A stretch of 5,704 nt of DNA from positions 1 to 5,704 of the forward strand of contig JAAWLS010000164.1 of the NCBI GenBank assembly GCA_022798035.1, read 5' to 3'. Below the pieces are notes generated by a model. It was not told the DNA's origin. It saw nothing but the letters and a program-made list of their open reading frames with translations, and did no database searches. This DNA is from Lachnospiraceae bacterium. Its GTDB lineage: Bacteria; Bacillota; Clostridia; Lachnospirales; Lachnospiraceae. Positions 1 to 5,679 of the stretch are shown piece by piece (positions within the stretch are counted from its first letter, which is position 1; each line of letters begins with the position of its first letter). The translations under genes were made by a program, and so were the position numbers.

Positions 1-402
1 TTTATGGAGCTTTTGATACCAAAGGGTGCGCAGACGCTGGCATCTTATCAGCATGAAAATTGGAAAGAATACGGGGCATTTACCCGCAATTCTTATGGAA
101 ATGGGACCGCGTTCTACTTAGGATGCATGGTGGAAGAGACAGGCCTTAAGATTATTCTGAGAGAAGTCTTAAAAAGCGCTGGGATTGACTGCAGGCAGGA
201 GCAGTTTCCGCTAATTGTCCGCAAAGGGAGAAATGATTTTGGAAAGGAAGTGACATTTTATCTGAATTATTCTGCCCAGAAACAGAAGGTACTTTGGCAG
301 GGGGAGCAGGGAACAAATCTGATAACTGGGGCAGAAATACGTTCCGGGGAAGAACTGGAAATTGGGCCTTGGGATTTGTGGATTGGTGTTGCAGATAATT
401 GA
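1..402 (+). CDS. GH42 beta-galactosidase, C-terminal fragment (5' end outside window)
   Basis: This is the last 133 codons of a gene that is open to the left edge, so its start and catalytic (beta/alpha)8 domain lie outside the window. The visible part resembles the end of family GH42 beta-galactosidases, cytosolic enzymes that release terminal galactose from beta-galactosides. An A-x-F-T-R-N-x-Y-G-x-G-T-A-F-Y-L-G stretch matches the end of the trimerisation domain, where the family reads 'TRNRYGKGTAYYVG'. About 60 residues of small beta domain follow (E-V-T-F-Y-L-N-Y, then a T-G-x-E-I turn and P-W-D-L-W-I), matching the GH42 C-terminal domain. The ATG at base 4 is an internal methionine, because no ribosome binding site can be seen and the family is about 650-700 residues long. 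No clear terminator follows in the 139 bases before the next gene. The family call is by remembered consensus; substrate cannot be judged from this piece. Confidence 0.82.
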   Translation, partial: FMELLIPKGAQTLASYQHENWKEYGAFTRNSYGNGTAFYLGCMVEETGLKIILREVLKSAGIDCRQEQFPLIVRKGRNDFGKEVTFYLNYSAQKQKVLWQGEQGTNLITGAEIRSGEELEIGPWDLWIGVADN

Positions 403-478
403 GAGAAAATGGGTGCGGCAGAAATTTTGACATTTGAATTTCAGGTGTCGGAAACGAAAGAAAAGTGCGGAAATATGG

Positions 479-507
479 TTGCAAATTTTTTCAAAAGATT
501 ATAAAAT
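479..507 (+). promoter_or_regulatory. candidate sigma-A promoter of the hydrogenase-chemoreceptor fusion
   Basis: A TTGCAA box at 479-484 and a TAAAAT box at 502-507 are separated by 17 bases. Transcription would start near base 514, leaving a leader of about 28 bases that carries the GGAGGAG ribosome binding site at 531-537. The -35 box is not perfect and the region is AT-rich, so a chance match is possible. Confidence 0.4.
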
Positions 508-541
508 TTCATATATATGATAAGGGTAACGGAGGAGTAGT

Positions 542-2485
542 ATGGAAATTGGCAAATTAAATACAGGACTGATTTACACAAATGAGGAGTGTATCGGATG
601 CAACCACTGTATTTCGGTATGTCCGGTTTTTGAATCAAATTATTCTTTGACGAAGGATGGAAAAGACGTCATTTATGTAGACGGAGAAGCATGTATTCAA
701 TGCGGGGCCTGCATTGACGCCTGCCACCACCATGCGAGAGATTATCGGGATGATACAGAGCAGTTTTTTTCAGATTTGGAAAAAGGAGAATCTATCAGTC
801 TTTTGGTGGCTCCAGCGTTTATAGCAAATTACCCAAAGGAATACGGCAGGGTTTTAGGGTATCTGAAGAGTTTAGGAGCGAAACATATTATCAGTGTGAG
901 TTTTGGCGCGGATATCACCACCTGGGGCTATCTGAACTACATTGCAGGACACAACTTTACAGGGGGAATCTCACAGCCCTGTCCTGCAATTGTAGACTAT
1001 ATTGAGAAATATGTTCCGGAGCTGGTTTCTAAACTTGTGCCCGTGCACAGTCCCATGATGTGTGCGGCTGTCTATGCAAGGAAATACATGAAAATCACGG
1101 ACAAGCTGGCGTTTATCAGCCCCTGCATTGCCAAAAAGTCGGAAATCAGCCGTCCGGATAATCGTCAATATGTATCTTATAATGTGACATTTCACCAATT
1201 GATGGAGAAAATAAAAGACGTGAATTTGTCTGCTTATGAGGCAGTAGATGAGCTGGAGTATGGGCTGGGGTGTGTCTATCCTCAGCCAGGAGGATTGAAA
1301 GAGAATGTGGAGCATTTTCTAGGCAAAGATGTGCTGGTCCGCCAGATTGAGGGGGAAATCCATGCCTATCGTTTTCTGAAAGAATATGCCAAACGAGTGA
1401 GAAACAAGCAGCAGCTTCCCTTTATGGTGGATGCATTGAATTGTTCCAATGGTTGCCTTCATGGAACCGGTGTGGAGCCGGAGATGAGCAAAAGTGATGA
1501 TGTGCTGTTTGAGATAAATAATCAGAGGAATAAAGCGAAATCTGTAAAACAGGATAAAAAGAAAGACAAAGTCAGTCCCTGGGGAAAATGGATTTCTTAC
1601 GAAAAACGTTTGGCTAACTTCAATGCACAGTTTGCCCAGCTGCATTTGGAGGATTTTCTCTGCAGATATGAGGAAAACAGAAAGACTATCTCAGCAGGGG
1701 AACAGCAGGTACAAGCTGGATTTGAAGATATGAAGAAAGACAGTCCTGAGAGCCAAAAGATTGACTGCGGGGCCTGCGGATATGAGAGCTGCCGTCAGAT
1801 GGCGGAGGCAGTGGCACTTGGACTGAACCGAAAAGAAAACTGCATTCATTATGAAAAGCGCACTCTGCTGGAGGAGCAGGCGCGGATGAAGGAAATTACA
1901 GAGCAGTTAAAGGAGGCTCAAAAGAGCAAACAGAGCCTATATGAAGAGATTATGAATGATTTTCAGCAGATTAAAAATTCTATGGGCGAGCTGGCAGACG
2001 GCAACCAGGTCTCCGCAGAAGACGCCACGAAGATTGCCCAGGCAGTGGGAGAAATGTCTGGCTTTACAGAAATGCTGCGGGAATCCATGAAACAGGTGTC
2101 AGACGCAGTACAGGGCTATGACGACATGAACGAAGATATTATCAAGATATCCAATCAAACCAGTATGCTGGCGCTGAATGCCGGAATTGAGGCGGCAAGA
2201 AGCGGGGAGGCTGGCAAAGGATTTGCGGTGATTGCCAACCGTGTGCGGGATTTAGCCAGTCAGACAAAAGAGGCAGTAGCCGCCGGCAAAGAGCAGAATA
2301 AAATTTTGATGCCGGCAATCCAAAAATTGGATGATAAGACCAATGAGTTTTTAAATCATATTGAGAGTATCAATGAGGGGACTTCCGCTCTTGCAGCCAG
2401 CAGTGAAGAGATTGCTGCTCAGACGGAAGTGGTGGACGAGATTGTCAGCCATATGGCAGAAAAGATGAGAGAAGTGGTGGAGTAA
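542..2485 (+). CDS. soluble [FeFe]-hydrogenase-like / methyl-accepting chemotaxis fusion protein (putative H2 or redox sensor)
   Basis: A 647-residue protein with four modules. Residues 17-61 hold two ferredoxin-type [4Fe-4S] motifs (C17, C20, C23, C27 and C51, C54, C57, C61). Residues about 85-310 are an [FeFe]-hydrogenase large-subunit-like domain with three H-cluster motifs: Q-P-C147-P, S-P-C195-x-x-K-x-x-E and N-C301-x-x-x-C305. A lysine-rich linker (about 330-350) leads to a third Fe-S module (C409, C412, C417, C434; the C-G-A-C-G-Y-x-S-C pattern of PF04060). Residues about 436-647 are a chemoreceptor coiled-coil hairpin with the conserved tip around '[14 protein letters not shown]' (550-563). 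There is no signal peptide, membrane segment, HAMP or PAS domain, so it should act in the cytosol. The proton-transfer cysteine of catalytic enzymes (TSCCP) is a proline here. The architecture resembles the putative sensory, chemotaxis-linked [FeFe] hydrogenases (group C in hydrogenase schemes). Inferred role: sensing H2 or redox state and signalling through CheW/CheA. The start is supported by GGAGGAG six bases upstream of the ATG, counted from GGAGG. It is a single-gene unit. Confidence 0.88.
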   Translation: MEIGKLNTGLIYTNEECIGCNHCISVCPVFESNYSLTKDGKDVIYVDGEACIQCGACIDACHHHARDYRDDTEQFFSDLEKGESISLLVAPAFIANYPKEYGRVLGYLKSLGAKHIISVSFGADITTWGYLNYIAGHNFTGGISQPCPAIVDYIEKYVPELVSKLVPVHSPMMCAAVYARKYMKITDKLAFISPCIAKKSEISRPDNRQYVSYNVTFHQLMEKIKDVNLSAYEAVDELEYGLGCVYPQPGGLKENVEHFLGKDVLVRQIEGEIHAYRFLKEYAKRVRNKQQLPFMVDALNCSNGCLHGTGVEPEMSKSDDVLFEINNQRNKAKSVKQDKKKDKVSPWGKWISYEKRLANFNAQFAQLHLEDFLCRYEENRKTISAGEQQVQAGFEDMKKDSPESQKIDCGACGYESCRQMAEAVALGLNRKENCIHYEKRTLLEEQARMKEITEQLKEAQKSKQSLYEEIMNDFQQIKNSMGELADGNQVSAEDATKIAQAVGEMSGFTEMLRESMKQVSDAVQGYDDMNEDIIKISNQTSMLALNAGIEAARSGEAGKGFAVIANRVRDLASQTKEAVAAGKEQNKILMPAIQKLDDKTNEFLNHIESINEGTSALAASSEEIAAQTEVVDEIVSHMAEKMREVVE

Positions 2486-2511
2486 TTTAGAGACATTGGA
2501 AAAGATGCTGG

Positions 2512-2555
2512 AAAAGGACCATTGCAAAAGCTGAGGTTTTGCAGTGGTCCTTTTT
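2512..2555. terminator. strong bidirectional intrinsic terminator between convergent genes
   Basis: An 18-pair stem (2512-2529 with 2537-2554, one G-T wobble) closes a seven-base loop. It is followed by five T on the + strand (2551-2555) and preceded by four A (2512-2515), so it also has a T tail when read on the - strand. It lies 26 bases after the fusion gene stop and 7 bases from the stop of the converging DUF305 gene, so it can end both transcripts. Confidence 0.92.
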
Positions 2556-2562
2556 GGAAATA

Positions 2563-3135
2563 CTAAGAACATATTGGCTGGCGCAAAAGACAGCGCATTT
2601 GCTGGATTCCTTTCTGCTGAGAGGTAATAATTGCATCTAAGATGGATTTCAATTGAGGACAGATATCGTACTGCAGCGTTGTTTTGGACATTTCGATAGC
2701 GCCCATATGATGGGGAATCATTTCCCGTATAAAGTTTGCGTTGATTTGATTGGTGTCTGGCGCGGAAGCCATCTTGGAGAACATGTTCTGCGCAATCTGG
2801 TCTATTCTGCGCTGATACAGGCATAAATCTTGACTGCAGTTTTTCCGCAGTCCGCAGGAACATTGGATATCTTGCATATTTTCAATGCTTTTTGTCTGCT
2901 CAGCAATGATATTGCAGGCAATATCCTGCAACGGGATATAAGTAGTGTACTGCAGAATATTCTGTGACATTTCAATGGCTGCCTGGTGATGAGGAATCAT
3001 CTGTACAATGAAATTGTAAGAAATACTGTTGGACAATTCGGCCTCTGTCATTCCGCGAATCATCTCGTCTAAAATGCAGTGAAATGTGTTGAGATAATTT
3101 TTGGAAACATTACTTAATTTACATGATGTATGCAT
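2563..3135 (-). CDS. tandem DUF305 protein with a cysteine cluster, cytosolic
   Basis: A 190-residue protein with two copies of the DUF305 helical (ferritin-like) motif. Copy one is at about residues 42-88 and copy two at about 135-181. Both contain N-F-I-x-x-M-I-P-H-H-x-x-A-I-E-M-S and then L-Q-Y, and both end in a helix of the form Q-x-x-x-I-x-x-M. Between them lies C92-x-C94-x5-C100-x4-C105. DUF305 has no settled biochemical function; some members, such as cyanobacterial CopM, bind copper and aid copper tolerance. The paired histidines, methionines and cysteines here suggest metal binding, but that is inference. No signal peptide or membrane segment is present, although many DUF305 proteins are exported. 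The ATG at 3135 is preferred over an in-frame GTG at 3141 because AAGGAG sits seven bases upstream of the ATG but only one base before the GTG. No convincing promoter was found. Confidence 0.85.
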   Translation of the reverse strand: MHTSCKLSNVSKNYLNTFHCILDEMIRGMTEAELSNSISYNFIVQMIPHHQAAIEMSQNILQYTTYIPLQDIACNIIAEQTKSIENMQDIQCSCGLRKNCSQDLCLYQRRIDQIAQNMFSKMASAPDTNQINANFIREMIPHHMGAIEMSKTTLQYDICPQLKSILDAIITSQQKGIQQMRCLLRQPICS

Positions 3136-3142
3136 GCTCACA

Positions 3143-3148
3143 CTCCTT
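3143..3148 (-). promoter_or_regulatory. ribosome binding site that fixes the DUF305 gene start
   Basis: On the - strand these bases read AAGGAG. Spacing is seven bases to the ATG at 3135 but only one base to the in-frame GTG at 3141, which decides the start in favour of the ATG and makes the protein 190 residues instead of 192. Confidence 0.8.
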
Positions 3149-3306
3149 GTAAATCATATCAGTTACTTTAATATATGATATAAGAGGGCAAAGGGTGATT
3201 TTGAAAGGAAATTCTTTTGAATGTAAATAAAGATGATATTTGTAGGGGAGATTTCGAATAAAAGAAAAGTGAGAGAAAAGAAACCAGGGTATGGAGAGCA
3301 GGAATC

Positions 3307-3339
3307 AAAAAGCCCTGCTGTTTTGCAGCAAGGCTTTTT
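3307..3339 (-). terminator. pta: intrinsic terminator downstream of pta
   Basis: Stem arms AAAAAGCC + TGCTG (3307-3314, 3316-3320) pair with CAGCA + GGCTTTTT (3326-3330, 3332-3339), with one C-A mismatch in the middle and a five-base loop. Read on the - strand it ends in five T. It lies 114 bases after the pta stop and is the first terminator met by pta transcripts, so pta and the DUF305 gene are probably separate units. The T run on the other arm means it could also work on the + strand. Confidence 0.85.
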
Positions 3340-3452
3340 ACGTAAGTTTCTTTAAAAGAATAAGATTTCTAAATGAAGTCTACATGGCTTCATCTGCCGC
3401 GGCGGATGATTTTGGCGTTTCCGCCAGCAGTTGTTAGTTTTTCTGGCTGCAC

Positions 3453-4460
3453 TTATTCATCCTCATCTACCAGTGCAGCAGTGATAATTGCCATAGAATA
3501 TACTTCGTCTGCCGTACATCCTCTGGACAAATCATTGATAGGAGAGTTCAGACCCAGCAGAATTGGGCCGTAAGCCTCAAAATTACCCATGCGCTGTGCA
3601 ATCTTATAACCGATGTTTCCGGCATTAATATCTGGGAAAATAAACACGTTGGCATGTCCAGCCACTTCGTCGTCCGGACATTTGGTTCGGGCCACACGAG
3701 GGGAAACAGCGGCGTCAAACTGCATTTCACCGGAGATAGGGAGTTCCGGTCTTTTGGCTTTTGCTTTTAAGGCAGCATTTCGCATTTTGTCTACGTCCTC
3801 ACCTTTTCCGGAACCCAAAGTGGAGTAACTTAGAAATGCAATCTTGGGCTCAATACCAAAAAGCTGTCCGCAGTCAGCGGCTTCGATTGCGATTTCTACC
3901 AGTTCGTCTTCCGAGGGCTTGATATTGATGGCGCAGTCTGCCATGGCAAGCACCTCGTTTTCACCGGTAGCAGAAGGGCGTACCAGGATGAAACAGGAAG
4001 ATACAATGCTGTGTCCGGGGCTGGTTTTAATCAGCTGGAGAGCAGGGCGGATGGTATCTGCGGTGGTATAAGTAGCACCGCCCAGCAGACAGTCGGCATA
4101 CCCCATTTTGACCAGCATGGTTCCAAAATAATTGCCCTGCTTTAAAAGTTTCCGTGCTTCTTCCGGCTGCATATTTTTGCTTTTTCTGAGCTCACATAAA
4201 GCTTCTGTCATTTCTTCCATGCTCTCAAAATTGTCCGGGTCAATGATTTCAGCGCCTCGGATATTGTAGCCGTATTCTTCCGCGGCTTCTTCTATATCGA
4301 TTTTTTTTCCAACCAGAAGAGGCGTCAGGAAATAAGAAGCCAGCAGACGGGAAGCCGCTTCCAGAATACGCGGGTCAGTACCTTCTGTAAATACAATTCT
4401 CTTTGGATTTTTTTTGAGTTTGCCAATCATCATTCCAAATCCCTGCATATTTTTGCCCAT
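3453..4460 (-). CDS. pta: phosphate acetyltransferase (phosphotransacetylase)
   Basis: A 335-residue cytosolic enzyme that interconverts acetyl-CoA plus phosphate with acetyl phosphate plus CoA, the step before acetate kinase in fermentative acetate and ATP production. The length fits the short, single-domain class of about 330 residues (clostridial and Methanosarcina type) without the N-terminal regulatory domains of enterobacterial Pta. Conserved family landmarks are R-I-V-F-T-E-G near the N-terminus, G-G-A-T-Y-T-T-A-D-T near residue 130, S-G-E-M-Q-F-D-A-A, F-P-D-I-N-A-G-N-I-G-Y-K-I-A-Q-R, and N-D-L-S-R-G-C near the C-terminus. The last contains S312-R313, matching the active-site Ser-Arg pair of the Methanosarcina enzyme. 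The start is supported by AAAGGAGG (4470-4477) nine bases upstream of the ATG. It has its own promoter and terminator. Acetate kinase, usually next to pta, is absent downstream. Phosphate butyryltransferase is a relative but fits less well. Confidence 0.95.
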   Translation of the reverse strand: MGKNMQGFGMMIGKLKKNPKRIVFTEGTDPRILEAASRLLASYFLTPLLVGKKIDIEEAAEEYGYNIRGAEIIDPDNFESMEEMTEALCELRKSKNMQPEEARKLLKQGNYFGTMLVKMGYADCLLGGATYTTADTIRPALQLIKTSPGHSIVSSCFILVRPSATGENEVLAMADCAINIKPSEDELVEIAIEAADCGQLFGIEPKIAFLSYSTLGSGKGEDVDKMRNAALKAKAKRPELPISGEMQFDAAVSPRVARTKCPDDEVAGHANVFIFPDINAGNIGYKIAQRMGNFEAYGPILLGLNSPINDLSRGCTADEVYSMAIITAALVDEDE

Positions 4461-4505
4461 AATATAAAACCTCCTTTGACATATATTTTATGGTGTTGTT
4501 CCCGA

Positions 4506-4534
4506 ATAATATTGTTTTAATACTGCAGTGCCAA
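4506..4534 (-). promoter_or_regulatory. pta: sigma-A promoter of pta
   Basis: On the - strand a TTGGCA box (4529-4534) and a TATTAT box (4506-4511) are separated by exactly 17 bases. Transcription should start near 4499, giving a leader of about 39 bases with AAAGGAGG at 4470-4477. This is the best promoter match in the window. Confidence 0.65.
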
Positions 4535-4659
4535 TCTATTTTCATCAATAGTATTTACACAATTATTACTATATAATGTATCATGTTTTTCTTTTTTTTC
4601 AACAGATTTGTGTGTACAAAAATAGATACAGTGGGAAAAGCGTGTTTTTTTTCGGAAAC

Positions 4660-4698
4660 AAAAATCCCCTGCCGCTGCATATCTGCAGCGGCAGGGGA
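4660..4698 (-). terminator. GC-rich intrinsic terminator of the lipase gene
   Basis: A perfect 14-pair stem (4666-4679 with 4684-4697), extended by one T-A pair at 4665/4698, closes a four-base loop. Read on the - strand it is followed by a run of five T, then G and more T. It starts 34 bases after the lipase stop. The other side has no T run, so it should end only the lipase transcript and insulate the pta promoter behind it. Confidence 0.92.
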
Positions 4699-4731
4699 AG
4701 CTGGGACAGGATAGCCTGTCTGTTTGTCTTG

Positions 4732-5568
4732 TTAGCTCCAGGGACTCAAATCAATAGTGGGCAGAGATTTGAGCCATGGAATAATATATGCACCGTATCC
4801 TTCTACTGCGTTAGGATTCAGCGTAAGTGTTGCATTGCCTCCTTTGAAGCCCAGAACGTCATAATCTCCCCAGACGTCCTCTCTCAGATAGCTTCTCATA
4901 TGAGCTTCTGTAAAATCTTTGCCGTAGCCTCCGTCTTCCTGTTCCAGTCCCAGAATCTGCTGAACAGGTTTATGAATGGTGTTTATGCTTAAGTAAGGAA
5001 CGATATCTGCCTTATCTCCCAGGCGGCGTAAAGTGCCTTCCTGCTTTTCTGGTGTAATCAGCGGAGAACCGAAAGATATTACGTTCAAAATACGATATCT
5101 CAATTTTAATTTGAGGTTTCCAGATGCCTGCTGTGCCTCCATGCCTCCCAAGCTGTGCCCTGTGAGAATCAGATTAGAGCCTGCAGGAATATTTTTACAG
5201 ATTACATCTACGATTTCCTGAAGATAGCGGTTATCTTTTTCGAATCCGCATTTTAAATCGGTAATAATATTGGTAGGCTGATTTAAAATCAACTCTGTTC
5301 CAGAGATACCCACCAGGTAAACCGGCGTAGTCTTGATGCCCTGGCGCAGCTCTGCCTTAACAATGTGAATCGGACCATTGAAATTGGGATTGACTGCGGT
5401 AGAACAGTGATAATAACCGGCATAAATATAACCAGCCATATCGCAGGCGTTTGTGAATACGGTTTCGTCTGCCCGCGAGTCATTCGGGGAAGCTGCCTGT
5501 ACCGCAAGAGATGGCATAAGAGCCAGAATCAATGTGAAACATACCAGTACCTTTCTCAAATTCTTCAT
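4732..5568 (-). CDS. secreted class 3 lipase-like alpha/beta hydrolase
   Basis: A 278-residue protein with a Sec signal peptide: K2, R5 and K6, then a hydrophobic core at 7-23 and an A-V-Q-A cleavage site after about residue 25. There is no lipobox, so it should be released. The mature part looks like a class 3 lipase-type hydrolase: an oxyanion-region G-T-E (90-92) followed by I-I-T-D-L, the nucleophile elbow G-H-S139-L-G-G, F-G-S-P at 166-169, D188-I-V-P as the likely acid, and H223 in E-A-H-M-R-S-Y as the likely base. This Ser-Asp-His reading is by family pattern. The substrate (lipid ester or other acyl ester) cannot be told. Mature cysteines are C42, C55, C107 and C124. The open frame extends upstream to a TTG at 5679, but the ATG at 5568 is chosen because AAGGAGG (5578-5584) precedes it by nine bases and the signal peptide begins there. 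It is a single-gene unit with its own promoter and terminator. Confidence 0.87.
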   Translation of the reverse strand: MKNLRKVLVCFTLILALMPSLAVQAASPNDSRADETVFTNACDMAGYIYAGYYHCSTAVNPNFNGPIHIVKAELRQGIKTTPVYLVGISGTELILNQPTNIITDLKCGFEKDNRYLQEIVDVICKNIPAGSNLILTGHSLGGMEAQQASGNLKLKLRYRILNVISFGSPLITPEKQEGTLRRLGDKADIVPYLSINTIHKPVQQILGLEQEDGGYGKDFTEAHMRSYLREDVWGDYDVLGFKGGNATLTLNPNAVEGYGAYIIPWLKSLPTIDLSPWS

Positions 5569-5582
5569 TATTTCTCTCCTCC

Positions 5583-5606
5583 TTAATAATGAAATACCCT
5601 TGGCAT
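5583..5606 (-). CDS. possible seven-codon leader peptide upstream of the lipase gene
   Basis: In the lipase leader, ATG at 5606 opens a short frame reading M-P-R-V-F-H-Y and ending in TAA at 5583-5585. A GGAGG (5613-5617) lies six bases upstream, an ideal spacing. The TAA overlaps the start of the lipase AAGGAGG, so a ribosome finishing this frame would sit on the lipase ribosome binding site. It is in a different frame from the lipase. The sequence is visible; translation and a regulatory role are inference, and a chance second ribosome binding site is the main alternative. Confidence 0.4.
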   Translation of the reverse strand: MPRVFHY

Positions 5607-5627
5607 TCTTCTCCTCCAGAAGATGCC
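5602..5627 (-). promoter_or_regulatory. stem-loop in the lipase mRNA leader
   Basis: Arms GGCAT-CTTCT and AGAAG-ATGCC pair over ten base pairs with a single bulged A, and the five-base loop is exactly GGAGG. In the transcript the loop would present the ribosome binding site of the small leader frame, while its ATG is buried in the 3' arm. There is no T run behind it, so it is not a terminator. Confidence 0.55.
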
Positions 5628-5650
5628 TGCAAAAATTATTTACAAGAAAA

Positions 5651-5679
5651 ATTTTATTGGGCACTTTTGAAAAAATCAA
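5651..5679 (-). promoter_or_regulatory. sigma-A promoter of the lipase gene
   Basis: On the - strand TTGATT (5674-5679) and TAAAAT (5651-5656) are separated by 17 bases. Transcription would start near 5644 and give a leader of about 76 bases that contains the stem-loop and the small leader frame. Confidence 0.5.

Larger units (their letters stand above)
3136..3452. other. 317-base gap between the DUF305 gene and pta
   Basis: No supportable gene lies here. From left to right it holds the DUF305 ribosome binding site (3143-3148), an inverted repeat ATATCA-N14-TGATAT (3156-3181) in the leader or promoter region of that gene, a purine-rich stretch with nothing recognisable (about 3186-3300), the terminator of pta (3307-3339), and a 113-base pta 3' untranslated region with palindromes at 3391-3408 and 3413-3426. 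Confidence 0.6.

Noticed and set aside
427..432. A perfect TTGACA after the beta-galactosidase stop
   Set aside because: No -10-like box lies 16-18 bases downstream (the bases there are GC-rich), so the TTGCAA/TAAAAT pair at 479-507 is preferred.
421..441. Inverted repeat GAAATT...AATTTC as a terminator for the beta-galactosidase gene
   Set aside because: Only six mostly A-T pairs with a nine-to-ten-base loop and no T run; too weak.
152..484. Long open frame on the - strand opposite the beta-galactosidase end
   Set aside because: It is antisense to a clear coding region, has no recognisable protein pattern and no ribosome binding site.
517..540. Mini frame ATG...TAG directly before the fusion gene, resembling the lipase leader frame
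   Set aside because: It has no ribosome binding site and starts almost at the predicted transcription start; it is probably the chance reading of the ribosome binding site region.
971..1645. Two - strand frames inside the fusion gene
   Set aside because: They are shadows of the well-supported + strand gene with biased, unconvincing composition.
3139..3141. GTG as the start of the DUF305 gene
   Set aside because: It lies one base from the AAGGAG, too close for initiation; the ATG two codons on has ideal spacing.
4576..4992. A 138-codon + strand frame running through the lipase terminator and into the lipase gene
   Set aside because: It translates the terminator stem-loop and then the antisense of a clear coding region; no ribosome binding site precedes it.
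5569..5679. The 37-codon N-terminal extension of the lipase frame to a TTG at 5679
   Set aside because: It would place translation inside the promoter, lacks a ribosome binding site, and would bury the signal peptide behind 37 residues.
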